Source of the DNA: DASPUH01 sp035622975
GTDB lineage: Bacteria; Chloroflexota; Limnocylindria; Limnocylindrales; CSP1-4
NCBI GenBank assembly: GCA_035622975.1
Contig: DASPUH010000077.1
Location: 1 to 15,321, forward strand
DNA: 15,321 nt
Reading direction: 5' to 3'
Position numbers and translations under genes: made by a program. The notes under the pieces are model-generated. The model ran no database searches, was not told where the DNA came from, and worked only from the letters and a program-made list of their open reading frames with translations. Below are positions 1 to 7,255 of the stretch, in pieces (position 1 is the first letter of the stretch; each line of letters starts with the position of its first letter).

Positions 1-67
1 CCCGTGGTCGTAATGGGCACTTTCTGTCCTGTCCGTTCGCCGTGAGGCGCCGGCGAACCGTCTCCGC

Positions 68-73
68 TACCAT
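68..73 (+). promoter_or_regulatory. Predicted -10 element of a leaderless promoter for the ABC exporter
   Basis: The hexamer TACCAT lies exactly six bases before the GTG at 80, so transcription would start at or next to the start codon. No Shine-Dalgarno precedes the GTG. No convincing -35 box is visible. The same hexamer and spacing recur at the DUF72 gene, and TACGAT with the same spacing at deoC and DUF971, which is the main support. The rest of bases 1-67 holds no gene I can recognise. Confidence 0.5.
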
Positions 74-79
74 CCAGCG

Positions 80-1066
80 GTGAGCTTCCCCACGTCGACC
101 ACGGGCGTGCCCGCGCCCGCGGCAAGCCCGGCTGCCGCCACCGGCCCGACCTCCGACGTCATCGTGGTCAGTGAACTCCGCAAGCGGTTCGGCAGCGTCC
201 ACGCCGTCGATGGCGTCGACTTCGTCGTCCACAAGGGCGAGATCTTCGGCCTGCTCGGACCCAACGGCGCGGGCAAGACCACGACGATCGAGATGCTCGA
301 GGGCATCCAGCGCGCCGACGCCGGCCACCTGCGCGTGCTGGGCCTGGACCCGGCCAGGGAAGCCCCCCGGCTCAAGGCGCGCATCGGCGTCCAGCTCCAG
401 ACGGCGTCGCTCTACCCCCAGCTGACCGTGGCCGAGATCCTGGCCCTGTTCGGCTCCTTCTACCCCCACGCCCTGCCGGTGCCGAGATTGCTGGATGCCC
501 TCGACCTGGCCGAGAAGAAGGACGCCCGCTCCAGGACGCTCTCGGGTGGCCAGCAGCAGCGCCTCTCGGTCGCGCTGGCCCTCGTCAATGATCCCGAACT
601 CGTCTTCCTGGACGAGCCCACGACGGGCCTGGACCCGGCCGCCCGGCGTTCGCTGTGGGACCTCATCGCCGGCATGCGCCACGAGGGCAAGACGGTCCTC
701 ATGACGACCCACTACATGGAAGAGGCGGAGATCCTCTGTGATCGCCTGGCCATCATGGACCACGGCAAGCTGCTGGACATGGGGACAGTCACGGAGCTCG
801 TCGGGCGCCGCTTCAAGGAGCGTGCCGTCCGTTTCGACACCATCGACCGCCTCAGCGCCACGCAGCTCGGCGGCCTGGCCGCCGTCTCCCGCGTGGCGCA
901 TGAAGGGCCGGAAACGGTCCTCTACACGGCAGACGTGCCGGCCACGATCGGCGCCCTCCTGAGTGCCACCGAGGCGCTCGCCGTCGAGCCGGCCAACCTG
1001 ATGGTGCGACGGGCGACCCTCGAGGACGTCTTCCTGGACCTTACCGGCCGGGCCCTGCGGGACTAG
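80..1066 (+). CDS. ABC-2 type exporter, ATP-binding subunit (DrrA/CcmA-like)
   Basis: This is the cytoplasmic ATPase (328 aa) of an ABC exporter that powers the permease encoded next to it. All nucleotide-binding motifs are present: Walker A GPNGAGKT at residues 60-67, Q-loop near Q107, signature LSGGQQQR at 154-161, Walker B LVFLDEP at 174-180 with catalytic E179, and switch His211 in TTHYMEEAE. The C-terminal 85 residues form the extra domain usual in drug-export type ATPases. The N-terminal 27 residues are Ala/Pro/Thr-rich and lie outside the domain. The GTG start is chosen because the TACCAT element sits six bases upstream. The stop codon is immediately followed by the permease start, so the two are cotranscribed. 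The substrate cannot be told from sequence; drug, lipid or antibiotic export are family possibilities. Confidence 0.93.
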   Translation: MSFPTSTTGVPAPAASPAAATGPTSDVIVVSELRKRFGSVHAVDGVDFVVHKGEIFGLLGPNGAGKTTTIEMLEGIQRADAGHLRVLGLDPAREAPRLKARIGVQLQTASLYPQLTVAEILALFGSFYPHALPVPRLLDALDLAEKKDARSRTLSGGQQQRLSVALALVNDPELVFLDEPTTGLDPAARRSLWDLIAGMRHEGKTVLMTTHYMEEAEILCDRLAIMDHGKLLDMGTVTELVGRRFKERAVRFDTIDRLSATQLGGLAAVSRVAHEGPETVLYTADVPATIGALLSATEALAVEPANLMVRRATLEDVFLDLTGRALRD

Positions 1067-2164
1067 GTGATGCGCTCGCTGATCTCCCTGACCATCGCCA
1101 ACGTGCGCAGCTTCGTGCGCGACCGGGCGGCGCTCTTCTGGACCATCCTCTTCCCGGTCATCTTCATCGTCCTGTTCGGGGTCATCTTCTCCGGCGGCGG
1201 GTCCGGCTACAACCTCGGCATCGCCGACCAGGACAACACCCCGGTCTCGCAGGGCCTCCAGGCCGCCTTCAGCGCGGACGGCCCCCTCAAGCCGACCCCG
1301 GGCACCGCGGACGACCTCCTGGCCTCGATGAAACTGGGCAAGGTGGATGCCGTCCTGGTCATCCCCAAGGGCTTCGGGGCGGCCTTCGGCGCACCGGCCG
1401 CGGCGACCGCGCCGCCGCTGCAGCTGCCCCTGTACGTGGACCCCTCCAACGCCTCGAGCGCCGCCGCGATCTCGCAGGTCACGAGCGCCATCGAAGCCGG
1501 CTTCGAGCAGCACCTGAACCACGTGCGTCCCGTGGCGGCGATCCAGACGACCGACGTCCAGGGCGGCCAGTTGTCCGCGTCGGCCTTCTTCGTGCCCAGC
1601 ATCCTGGCCATGGCGCTGATGCAGCTGGGCATCTTCAGCGCCATCCCGCTGGTCGAACAGCGCGAGAAGAAGATCCTCAAGCGCCTGAGCGCCACCCCCC
1701 TGCCGCGCTGGGCCCTGGTGGGCAGCAACATCGTGCTGCGGCTCATCATCGCCGCCGCCCAGACGATCATCATCCTGGCCGTCGGCTCGCAGCTGTTCCA
1801 GGTTCGCGTCACCGGCGATCCCCTGGTCATCGCCGGGTTCATCGTGGTGGGCGCGATGGCCTTCACGGCCCTGGGCTATGTCATCGCCTCGTTCGCCCCG
1901 ACCGAGGAGTCGGCCAACTTCATCGTCAGCGCCGTGCAGTTCCCGATGATGTTCCTGTCGGGCATCTTCTTCCCCCTCCAGGGCCTGCCCGACTGGCTGC
2001 ACACGGTGGCGTCGTTCCTGCCCCTCACGTACCTGGGCGATGCGCTGCGCCAGACGATGGTCGGCGGCGTGCCGTTCGCCACGCTCCAGTTCGATGCAGT
2101 CGTGCTCGGCGGCTGGTTGATCGTCTGCCTGGTGATCTCCGCCCGCTACTTCCGCTGGACCTGA
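1067..2164 (+). CDS. ABC-2 type exporter, permease subunit
   Basis: This is the membrane subunit (365 aa) of the exporter, partner of the preceding ATPase. It has the ABC2 permease layout: one N-terminal membrane helix at about 23-41, a long extracytoplasmic loop to about 170, then five helices near 174-197, 218-243, 254-276, 286-303 and 343-360. The segment EQREKKILKRLSATPL after helix 2 matches the cytoplasmic coupling region typical of the family. The start is GTG at 1067, directly after the ATPase stop, or ATG at 1070. There is no Shine-Dalgarno, so reinitiation after the upstream gene is likely. The gene ends 8 bp from the convergent Rieske gene, leaving no room for a separate terminator. 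Substrate unknown. Confidence 0.92.
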   Translation: MMRSLISLTIANVRSFVRDRAALFWTILFPVIFIVLFGVIFSGGGSGYNLGIADQDNTPVSQGLQAAFSADGPLKPTPGTADDLLASMKLGKVDAVLVIPKGFGAAFGAPAAATAPPLQLPLYVDPSNASSAAAISQVTSAIEAGFEQHLNHVRPVAAIQTTDVQGGQLSASAFFVPSILAMALMQLGIFSAIPLVEQREKKILKRLSATPLPRWALVGSNIVLRLIIAAAQTIIILAVGSQLFQVRVTGDPLVIAGFIVVGAMAFTALGYVIASFAPTEESANFIVSAVQFPMMFLSGIFFPLQGLPDWLHTVASFLPLTYLGDALRQTMVGGVPFATLQFDAVVLGGWLIVCLVISARYFRWT

Positions 2165-2172
2165 CCGCGCGC

Positions 2173-3306
2173 TCAGCCGGTCAGGGTGATGACGCCCGTC
2201 TGGGCGTCGACGTGGATCGATAGCTCGGGGAGCGGCGTGACCGCCGGGCCACGCAGTACCGCCCCGTGGTTCTTCGGATCGAAGGTGGCCCCGTGGCACG
2301 GGCAGAACAGGTCGGCGGAGCTTGGGTCGAAGCCGACGGTGCAGCCGGCGTGGGTGCACACGGCGTCGTAGGCCACCGCCGTCCCATCGCCGAGCTGCAC
2401 GAGCACGCCCGGGTCCCCGGCGAAGCTGGCCGCCTGCGCGGGCACCTGGAAGCTGATGCTGCCCTGCTGGCGCAGGCTGGCCAGCGTGCCGATCGCGTTC
2501 GCTGGGGTCGCCGCCGGGCCGGAAGGCACCGCTGTCGGCGAGGGCGTCGGCTGGGCCCGCAGCTCGGCCGTCAGTGAGGTGCGGCCGGGCTCGCCGAGCA
2601 GCCAGCCGAAGCCGCCGGTCACGATGGCGATCCCACCCAGCAGCACCCCTTGGATGAAGCGCCGGCGGTCCGGATCGGCATCCGGCTCCTCCAGGCCCAG
2701 GCCGACCAGCCAGCGGCCGAGGCTCGCCCGCACGTTGTACACGTCGCCGTCGCCCACCAGCCCGAGGGTCAGCCATCCCGCCGCGTACGGCAGGTCGGGG
2801 CCCAGGTAGTACGGGTGGATGCCGAACGAGGCCGTCAGCCACAGCAGGATGGAGATGGCGAAGCCGCCCCAGGCGCTCGCGTTCGACAGCAAACCGGTCA
2901 GGGCGCCCAGCCCGACGGCGATCTCCGCGATCGCCACCGCGAGACCTATCGGGCCCGCCAGTGGCTCGCCGATCCCAGTGATCAGCGGCGCCAGTGGTGA
3001 GGTGTGGGCGAACCCCTGGAGCTGGGCCAGCAGGCTGCTCGGCGCGGCCGCGTCCAGGAAGGTGGGGTCGAAGAGCACCTTGTCCAGGCCGGCGTAGATG
3101 AACGTCACGCCCAGGAAGACGCGCAGCGGGAACATCGCCAGGCCAAGACGCCGGCTCGGGGCGCCGACGGCCGCCTGCGGGGAGCGCGCCCGCGCCTGCT
3201 CGCGCCCTGATCCCGCCGGTGAGGCGGGCGCGCCGACCCCCGGATACGTGCGTGGAGGGCGCACCGTCCCCCGGTGCCGTTTGGGCATGTGCACATCGTG
3301 GCGCAT
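2173..3306 (-). CDS. DoxD/DoxX-like membrane protein fused to a Rieske [2Fe-2S] domain
   Basis: This is a probable membrane redox protein (377 aa from the ATG at 3306). In order it has a Pro/Arg-rich N-terminus, a DoxX/DoxD-type region with helices at about 58-76, 118-138 and 144-162, and a charged segment DPDRRRFIQGVLLGG at about 212-226 leading into another helix to about 236. A Pro/Ala/Thr linker and a C-terminal Rieske domain follow. Both Rieske cluster motifs are intact: CTHAGC at 317-322 and CPCHG at 335-339, giving 2Cys-2His ligands plus the disulfide pair of high-potential Rieske proteins. The RRRFIQ segment resembles a twin-arginine signal placed inside the protein, as in the multi-helix Rieske proteins of actinobacterial bc complexes. 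The reaction and partners are unknown; quinone- or thiosulfate-linked electron transfer is an inference from the DoxD part. The start is uncertain: TTG at 3348, ATG at 3288 and ATG at 3135 are alternatives, and none has a clear ribosome site. Confidence 0.85.
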   Translation of the reverse strand: MRHDVHMPKRHRGTVRPPRTYPGVGAPASPAGSGREQARARSPQAAVGAPSRRLGLAMFPLRVFLGVTFIYAGLDKVLFDPTFLDAAAPSSLLAQLQGFAHTSPLAPLITGIGEPLAGPIGLAVAIAEIAVGLGALTGLLSNASAWGGFAISILLWLTASFGIHPYYLGPDLPYAAGWLTLGLVGDGDVYNVRASLGRWLVGLGLEEPDADPDRRRFIQGVLLGGIAIVTGGFGWLLGEPGRTSLTAELRAQPTPSPTAVPSGPAATPANAIGTLASLRQQGSISFQVPAQAASFAGDPGVLVQLGDGTAVAYDAVCTHAGCTVGFDPSSADLFCPCHGATFDPKNHGAVLRGPAVTPLPELSIHVDAQTGVITLTG

Positions 3307-3361
3307 CGGAGGTGGCGGCACGGTGGCGGAACGGTCAAGGAGCCGCAATCCGACGGTGACC

Positions 3362-3367
3362 TACCAT
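3362..3367 (+). promoter_or_regulatory. Predicted -10 element of a leaderless promoter for the DUF72 gene
   Basis: TACCAT occurs six bases before the ATG at 3374, identical in sequence and spacing to the element before the ABC ATPase gene. It decides the start of the DUF72 gene, whose frame otherwise stays open upstream to 3098. Confidence 0.5.
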
Positions 3368-3373
3368 CGGCTG

Positions 3374-4150
3374 ATGCGTGGCAGGCTGCGGGTCGGGACA
3401 AGCGGGTTCGCCTATCCCGACTGGGCGCCGCGCTTCTACCCGCCGGGGCTCCGGGCGGACCAGCTCCTGCCGGCCTACGCGGCGCGTCTGCCGTCCGTGG
3501 AGCTGAACAACACCTTCTACGCCACGCCCTCGGCCGCGCGCGTGGCCGCCTGGGCGTCCGCCGTGCCGGCCGATTTCCGCTTCAGCGTCAAGGCGCAGCG
3601 CGGCGGCTCCATGTTCGCCCTGGCCCGGGACCCCGGGGAGCCGCTGGCCCGGTTGCTGCCCGCGTACCGGGGCTTCGGCGCGAGGCTGGGGACGGTCCTC
3701 TTCCGCGTCCCGGCCCCGTTCCGGCGTGACGGCGCAGCCCTGGAGCGGCTGCTGGCCGCCTGGCCGCGGGACGTGCCCCTGACGATGGAGTTCCAGGACG
3801 ACTCATGGCACGTCGACGAGGTCTACGAACGCCTGCGCGGGGTGGGCGCGGCGCTGTGCATCACCGAGCTGCCACCGCCGCCCGACACGCCCGACTCCGA
3901 TCCCCCGATCGTGCGCTTGACCGGGGCCTTCCTGTACCTGCGCCTGCGGCGTGAGGACTACACGCCGGCCGAGCTCGCGGCGTGGGCCGGACGCGTGGAG
4001 CCGTTCCTGGCGGACGGGCGCGACGTGTTCGTCTTCTTCCGCCACGACCCGGTCGGACGGGGCGGCGAACTGGCCCTGGCCTTCAGGGCCCTGCTGGACC
4101 CGGCGCCGCCGGCGCCGACTACATCCCCACGGGGTGCCAGACGGTCTTGA
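3374..4150 (+). CDS. DUF72 (YecE-like) family protein
   Basis: This is a 258-aa protein of the DUF72 family, TIM-barrel-like proteins of unsettled biochemical role. Family features are visible: VGTSGFAYPDW at 7-17 followed by FYPPGL, VELNNTFY at 42-49, FRFSVKAQR at 68-76, FQDDSW at 140-145, and the C-terminal LYLRLRREDYTPAELAAWA near 187-205. Length matches the usual 230-260 residues. The reading frame is open far upstream, opposite the Rieske gene, but homology begins at RVGTSGF, so the ATG at 3374 is chosen, supported by the TACCAT element. The last 32 bases overlap the convergent half-size aldehyde dehydrogenase gene. I see no functional link to either neighbour. Confidence 0.88.
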   Translation: MRGRLRVGTSGFAYPDWAPRFYPPGLRADQLLPAYAARLPSVELNNTFYATPSAARVAAWASAVPADFRFSVKAQRGGSMFALARDPGEPLARLLPAYRGFGARLGTVLFRVPAPFRRDGAALERLLAAWPRDVPLTMEFQDDSWHVDEVYERLRGVGAALCITELPPPPDTPDSDPPIVRLTGAFLYLRLRREDYTPAELAAWAGRVEPFLADGRDVFVFFRHDPVGRGGELALAFRALLDPAPPAPTTSPRGARRS

Positions 4151-5075
4151 GCTCGAGGAAGGCCATGATCCACTCCGGCCGCTGGGCCGCCCGGTCGTCG
4201 AGCCAGTCGAACCGCTCCGCCTGACCGCGCGGCGCGCGCGCCACGCGCTTGACGTTCTCCATGGCGCTGGCCTCGATCGCCGCCAGGTCCTCCGGCGCGA
4301 CGCCCCACGTGTCGATGGCGTTGACGTCCATGTGGGCGGCCAGGACCGGCACCAGCTCACGCCGCAAGCCCGTGAGGATGTTGACCACGCCGCCCGGCAC
4401 GTCGCTCGTGGCCAGGACCTCGCCGAGCGTCACGGCCGGGAGCGGGCGCGATTCGGAGGCCAGCACGACCGCGCTGTTGCCGGCCACGAGCACCGGGGCG
4501 AGGCGCGACACGAGCCCGAGCAGCGACGACGACTCGGGCGCCACGACGCCCACCACGCCGGTCGGCTCGGGGATCGTGAAGTCGAAGTACGGCGCTGCGA
4601 CGGGGTTGGTCGTGCCCAGCACCTGGGCGATCTTGTCGGCCCAGCCGGCGTACCACACCCAGCGGTCGATGGCGCGGTCCACCTGTTCCCGCGCGGCGCC
4701 AGCGCCAAGCCCTTCGGCCGCCGCCACCTCGGCCTCGAACTGGTCACGCCGGCCCTCGAGCAGCTCGGCGACCCGGTACAGGACCTGGCCGCGCAACATG
4801 GCCGTCGCCCCGTCCCAGCCGGGGAAGGCGCCGCGGGCCGCGCGCACGGCGTCGCGGAGGTCCTTCTTCGATGCTCGAACGGCGTTCGCCAGGGGGACGC
4901 CCTCCGGCGTGCGCACGACGTACGAACGGCCCGACTCCGACCGCGGGAAGGCGCCACCCACGTAGAGCTTGTACGTCTTGCGGACGTCCAGGCGGGCGAC
5001 ATCGGGGGTGTCGGTCGCGGCGGGGGTGGCGCGGATCGCGGGCCGGGCCACTTGCCTCGCCTTGCCCGCGGGCAT
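4119..5075 (-). CDS. Half-size aldehyde dehydrogenase-like pseudoenzyme subunit (ALDH16 C-domain-like)
   Basis: This 318-aa protein is clearly ALDH-related but covers only the N-terminal, coenzyme-domain half of the fold. Residues 133-237 (RAIDRWVWYAGWADK to VNILTG) align with the full-length ALDH encoded just upstream. Key residues are replaced: the PWN oxyanion asparagine is PES at 180-182, the coenzyme-binding LKPA is LASE at 205-208, FTGS is DTWG at 255-258, and the domain carrying the catalytic Cys is absent. It is therefore predicted to be catalytically dead and to act as a structural or regulatory partner. Its ATG overlaps the upstream stop by one base (TGATG), so translation is coupled and roughly equal subunit amounts are expected. 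The layout resembles the ALDH16 family, where an active ALDH is fused to such a half domain, here on two genes. The 3' end overlaps DUF72 by 32 bp. It is not a broken gene, because the frame is clean and codon use is normal. Confidence 0.85.
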   Translation of the reverse strand: MPAGKARQVARPAIRATPAATDTPDVARLDVRKTYKLYVGGAFPRSESGRSYVVRTPEGVPLANAVRASKKDLRDAVRAARGAFPGWDGATAMLRGQVLYRVAELLEGRRDQFEAEVAAAEGLGAGAAREQVDRAIDRWVWYAGWADKIAQVLGTTNPVAAPYFDFTIPEPTGVVGVVAPESSSLLGLVSRLAPVLVAGNSAVVLASESRPLPAVTLGEVLATSDVPGGVVNILTGLRRELVPVLAAHMDVNAIDTWGVAPEDLAAIEASAMENVKRVARAPRGQAERFDWLDDRAAQRPEWIMAFLELKTVWHPVGM

Positions 5076-6610
5076 CAGCGGTCCTCCAGCCGGACGTAGG
5101 CGAGCAGTCCGGCCAGCCCGCCTTCACGCCCGAAGCCCGACTCCTTGTAGCCGCCGAAGGGGCTGGTGGGGTCGAAGCGGTTGAACGTGTTGGCCCACAC
5201 GACCCCGGCCCGCAGGCGCTTCGTCATGGCCAGGATGCGGCTGCCCTTCTCGGTCCAGACGCCGGCCGAGAGCCCGTAGGCGGTGTTGTTGGCCTTCTCG
5301 ACGGCCTCTTCGGGCGTCCGGAACGTGAGCGTCGAGAGCACCGGCCCGAAGATCTCCTCCTGGGCGATGCGGCTGCTCTGGGCCACGTTGGTGAAGAGGG
5401 TGGGCCGGAAGAAGTAGCCGCGGGCGGGCAGGTCGCACGGCGGCTGGTACAGGTCGGCGCCTTCGGCCACGCCGGCCGCCACCAGCTCCTCGATCCGGGC
5501 CAGCTGGGCCGCGTTGTTGATGGCCCCGATGTCCGTGTTCTTGTCGAGTGGATCGCCCACGCGGAGCGTCGCCAGGCGGTCCTTGAGCTTCTCGATGAGC
5601 AGTTCGGCGATCGATTCCTGGACCAGCAGCCGGCTGCCGGCGCAGCAGACCTCGCCCTGGTTGAAGAAGATGCCGTTGACGATGCCCTCGACGGCCTGGT
5701 CGAGCGGCGCGTCGTCGAACACGATGTTGGCGGCCTTGCCGCCCAGCTCCAGCGTCAGGGCCTTGCCCGACCCGGCGATGGCCCGCCCGATCTCCTTGCC
5801 CACCGCCGTGGAGCCGGTGAAGGCGACCTTGTCGACGTCCGGGTGCGTGACGAGGGCCATGCCGATCTCGCCCGGCCCCGTGACGATGTTGACGGTGCCC
5901 GGCGGCAGGTCCGCCTGGCGGCAGACGTCGGCGAAGAGGAGGGCCGTCAGCGGGGTCGAGCTGGCGGGCTTGAGGACGACGGTGTTGCCCGCCGCCAGCG
6001 CCGGCGCGATCTTCCACGCCAGCATCAGCAGCGGGAAGTTCCACGGGATGACCTGCGCGGCCACGCCAAGCGGCTTTGCCGTGCGGCCCGGGAACGCGTA
6101 GTCCAGCTTGTCGGCCCAGCCGGCGTAGTACCAGAAGTGGGCGGCCACCAACGGGATGTCGACGTCCCGCGACTCCTTGATGGGCTTGCCCGAGTCGATC
6201 GTCTCGAGCACGGCGAACTCGCGGCTCCGCTCCTGGAGGATGCGCGCGATGCGGAAGAGGTACTTGGCCCGCTCCCGTCCGGGGAGCTGCCCCCACGTCC
6301 GGCGCTGGGCCCGACGCGCGGCTCCCACGGCCGCGTCCACATCCTCGGCGTCCGCGCGGGCGATCTCGGCCAGGGGCTCCTCCGTGGCCGGGTCCAGGTC
6401 GGTGAACCACTGACCGCTCCGGGGCGCGACCTCCCGACCGCCGACGAAGAGGCCGTACCGTGCCTGCAGCTGCACGATGTCGCGCGACTCCGGCGCCGGG
6501 GCGTACTCCCAGGGGACTGGGAGGCCAGCCTGCGCGGTGGTCCTCGCCGGCGGGCGCGCGCCGGCTGGCACCGCCACGACCTGCTGTCGGGGGGCTCGCG
6601 AAGGACTCAT
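5075..6610 (-). CDS. NAD(P)-dependent aldehyde dehydrogenase, full length
   Basis: This is a cytoplasmic enzyme that oxidises an aldehyde to the carboxylate with NAD(P)+. All hallmark residues are present (numbered from the ATG at 6610): PWN with Asn at 191, LKPA with Lys at 214, FTGS at 264-267, LELGG with general base Glu288, and GEVCCAGSR with catalytic Cys322. The C-terminus has the usual PFGGYKESGFGREGG. Homology starts near WEYAPAPESRD at about 34. The 5' end is uncertain: ATGs at 6610, 6658 and 6664 are all in frame. 6610 is preferred because a TACGCT element precedes it; the longer forms would place the start codon inside the palindromic operator. The neighbouring deoC makes acetaldehyde a likely substrate, which is inference. 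The stop overlaps the start of the half-size ALDH, so the two form one operon. Confidence 0.92.
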   Translation of the reverse strand: MSPSRAPRQQVVAVPAGARPPARTTAQAGLPVPWEYAPAPESRDIVQLQARYGLFVGGREVAPRSGQWFTDLDPATEEPLAEIARADAEDVDAAVGAARRAQRRTWGQLPGRERAKYLFRIARILQERSREFAVLETIDSGKPIKESRDVDIPLVAAHFWYYAGWADKLDYAFPGRTAKPLGVAAQVIPWNFPLLMLAWKIAPALAAGNTVVLKPASSTPLTALLFADVCRQADLPPGTVNIVTGPGEIGMALVTHPDVDKVAFTGSTAVGKEIGRAIAGSGKALTLELGGKAANIVFDDAPLDQAVEGIVNGIFFNQGEVCCAGSRLLVQESIAELLIEKLKDRLATLRVGDPLDKNTDIGAINNAAQLARIEELVAAGVAEGADLYQPPCDLPARGYFFRPTLFTNVAQSSRIAQEEIFGPVLSTLTFRTPEEAVEKANNTAYGLSAGVWTEKGSRILAMTKRLRAGVVWANTFNRFDPTSPFGGYKESGFGREGGLAGLLAYVRLEDR

Positions 6611-6619
6611 CAGGTCCCC

Positions 6620-6625
6620 AGCGTA
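6620..6625 (-). promoter_or_regulatory. Possible -10 element for the aldehyde dehydrogenase operon
   Basis: Reading the minus strand, TACGCT lies nine bases before the ATG at 6610. It fits a TANNNT -10 core, with a leader of only a few bases. No good -35 box is seen, which would suit a promoter that depends on an activator bound at the palindrome about 40 bases further upstream. If translation instead starts at 6664, this match would be coincidental. Confidence 0.35.
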
Positions 6626-6661
6626 ACGCGTTCGGGCGATCTGCGCCAGCCCTGTCATGCT

Positions 6662-6683
6662 CATGTGACCGCCTTGTCACATG
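6662..6683. promoter_or_regulatory. Palindromic operator A, upstream of the aldehyde dehydrogenase operon
   Basis: A perfect inverted repeat, CATGTGAC-N6-GTCACATG, with 8-bp arms. Its centre is about 62 bases upstream of the ATG at 6610. The core TGTGA-N6-TCACA matches the well-known CRP-type consensus, and the same core with the same spacing recurs at 8425-8444. The binding protein is unknown: a CRP/FNR-family protein encoded elsewhere, or the ArsR-fold protein at 8443, are the candidates. Confidence 0.65.
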
Positions 6684-6779
6684 ATGACTGAGGCGAACCG
6701 ATGGTCCAAGGGCCAGCACTGGGCAGGTCCGGGCCGCAGAAGAACACTGGCGCCCTCGGGAGCGATGCAGTCGATGGCA

Positions 6780-7181
6780 TCAGCGCAGAGGGCCAAGGGG
6801 TGCCGGGTCATGGTCGGCGGGCTTGGACGCGCCGTCGGCCGCGCCGGCCGGTCGCTTGCGCGCGATGGCTACGACCTCAGCGGCGGCCGGGCTCAGACCA
6901 TCATGTGGGATCCCCATGACGTCTTCCCCGCCGACCGGCGCGAGGGCCATGAGCAGGGCCTCCTCCGCCTGGAGGGCCCACGCAAGGCGACCGATGGACC
7001 GCAGGCTGAGGCCCTCCAGCCGGCCGGTCTCGAAACGAGAGATCGTGGACTGGTGGACCCGGCTGATCCGTGCCAGGTCGCGCTGGCTCCACCCTCTGGC
7101 CAGCCGCCACCGGCGCACGGCCTCACCGATCGACTGCCCGTTGCTCGCGCCCTGCCGGCCTGGCGGTACATGACCCCACAT
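6780..7181 (-). CDS. XRE/Cro-type helix-turn-helix transcriptional regulator
   Basis: This is a small DNA-binding regulator (133 aa). Residues 17-80 form an HTH_3 domain: IGEAVRRWRLARGWSQRDLARISRV then HQSTISRFETGRLEGLSL, with the Q32, S45 and E51 pattern typical of the fold. The C-terminal 50 residues are Ala/Pro-rich with no recognised ligand domain. The frame stays open to a GTG at 7253, but the domain position favours ATG 7181, and TTGAAT lies six bases upstream. The gene sits between deoC and the aldehyde dehydrogenases on the same strand, 198 bp from deoC and about 170 bp from the dehydrogenase, so it probably has its own promoter. It may control the locus, itself, or something unrelated. 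Repeats just upstream are candidate operators. Confidence 0.8.
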   Translation of the reverse strand: MWGHVPPGRQGASNGQSIGEAVRRWRLARGWSQRDLARISRVHQSTISRFETGRLEGLSLRSIGRLAWALQAEEALLMALAPVGGEDVMGIPHDGLSPAAAEVVAIARKRPAGAADGASKPADHDPAPLGPLR

Positions 7182-7187
7182 GACGCG

Positions 7188-7193
7188 ATTCAA
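7188..7193 (-). promoter_or_regulatory. Weak possible -10 element of the XRE-type regulator gene
   Basis: On the minus strand TTGAAT sits six bases before the ATG at 7181, the same spacing as the better TAC(C/G)AT elements in this window. It matches TATAAT at four of six bases but lacks the conserved second-position A. Its weight comes only from the shared spacing. Confidence 0.25.
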
Positions 7194-7211
7194 CCTGTCC
7201 GCGCTTCGCTT

Positions 7212-7231
7212 CCGATCACGGAAGGCTCCAC
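7212..7231. repeat. Direct repeat upstream of the XRE-type regulator, copy 1
   Basis: This 20-bp unit, containing GATCACGGAAGGCTCCAC, is repeated without mismatch at 7256-7275, a 44-bp period. A shorter match, TCAACCT, precedes each copy, so the duplicated unit is probably 44-48 bp with indels in the middle. Copy 1 also contains a perfect inverted repeat CTTCCG-ATCA-CGGAAG at 7209-7224, the sort of site a dimeric HTH protein binds. It lies just upstream of the regulator start at 7181. Confidence 0.6.
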
Positions 7232-7255
7232 GCCCGCTCAACCTACGCTTCACGA

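Noticed and set aside
3098..3373. N-terminal extension of DUF72 to 3098
   Set aside because: It is antisense to the Rieske-fusion gene and DUF72 homology begins only after the ATG at 3374.
4119..5075. The half-size ALDH as a decayed pseudogene
   Set aside because: The frame is intact with normal codon use, coupled by a TGATG overlap, and there is no leftover C-terminal ALDH sequence downstream.
4871..6691. A 606-codon open frame on the plus strand opposite the aldehyde dehydrogenase
   Set aside because: It is opposite a well-conserved gene, has Arg/Gly/Val-biased composition and no recognisable motif; such antisense frames are normal at this GC content.
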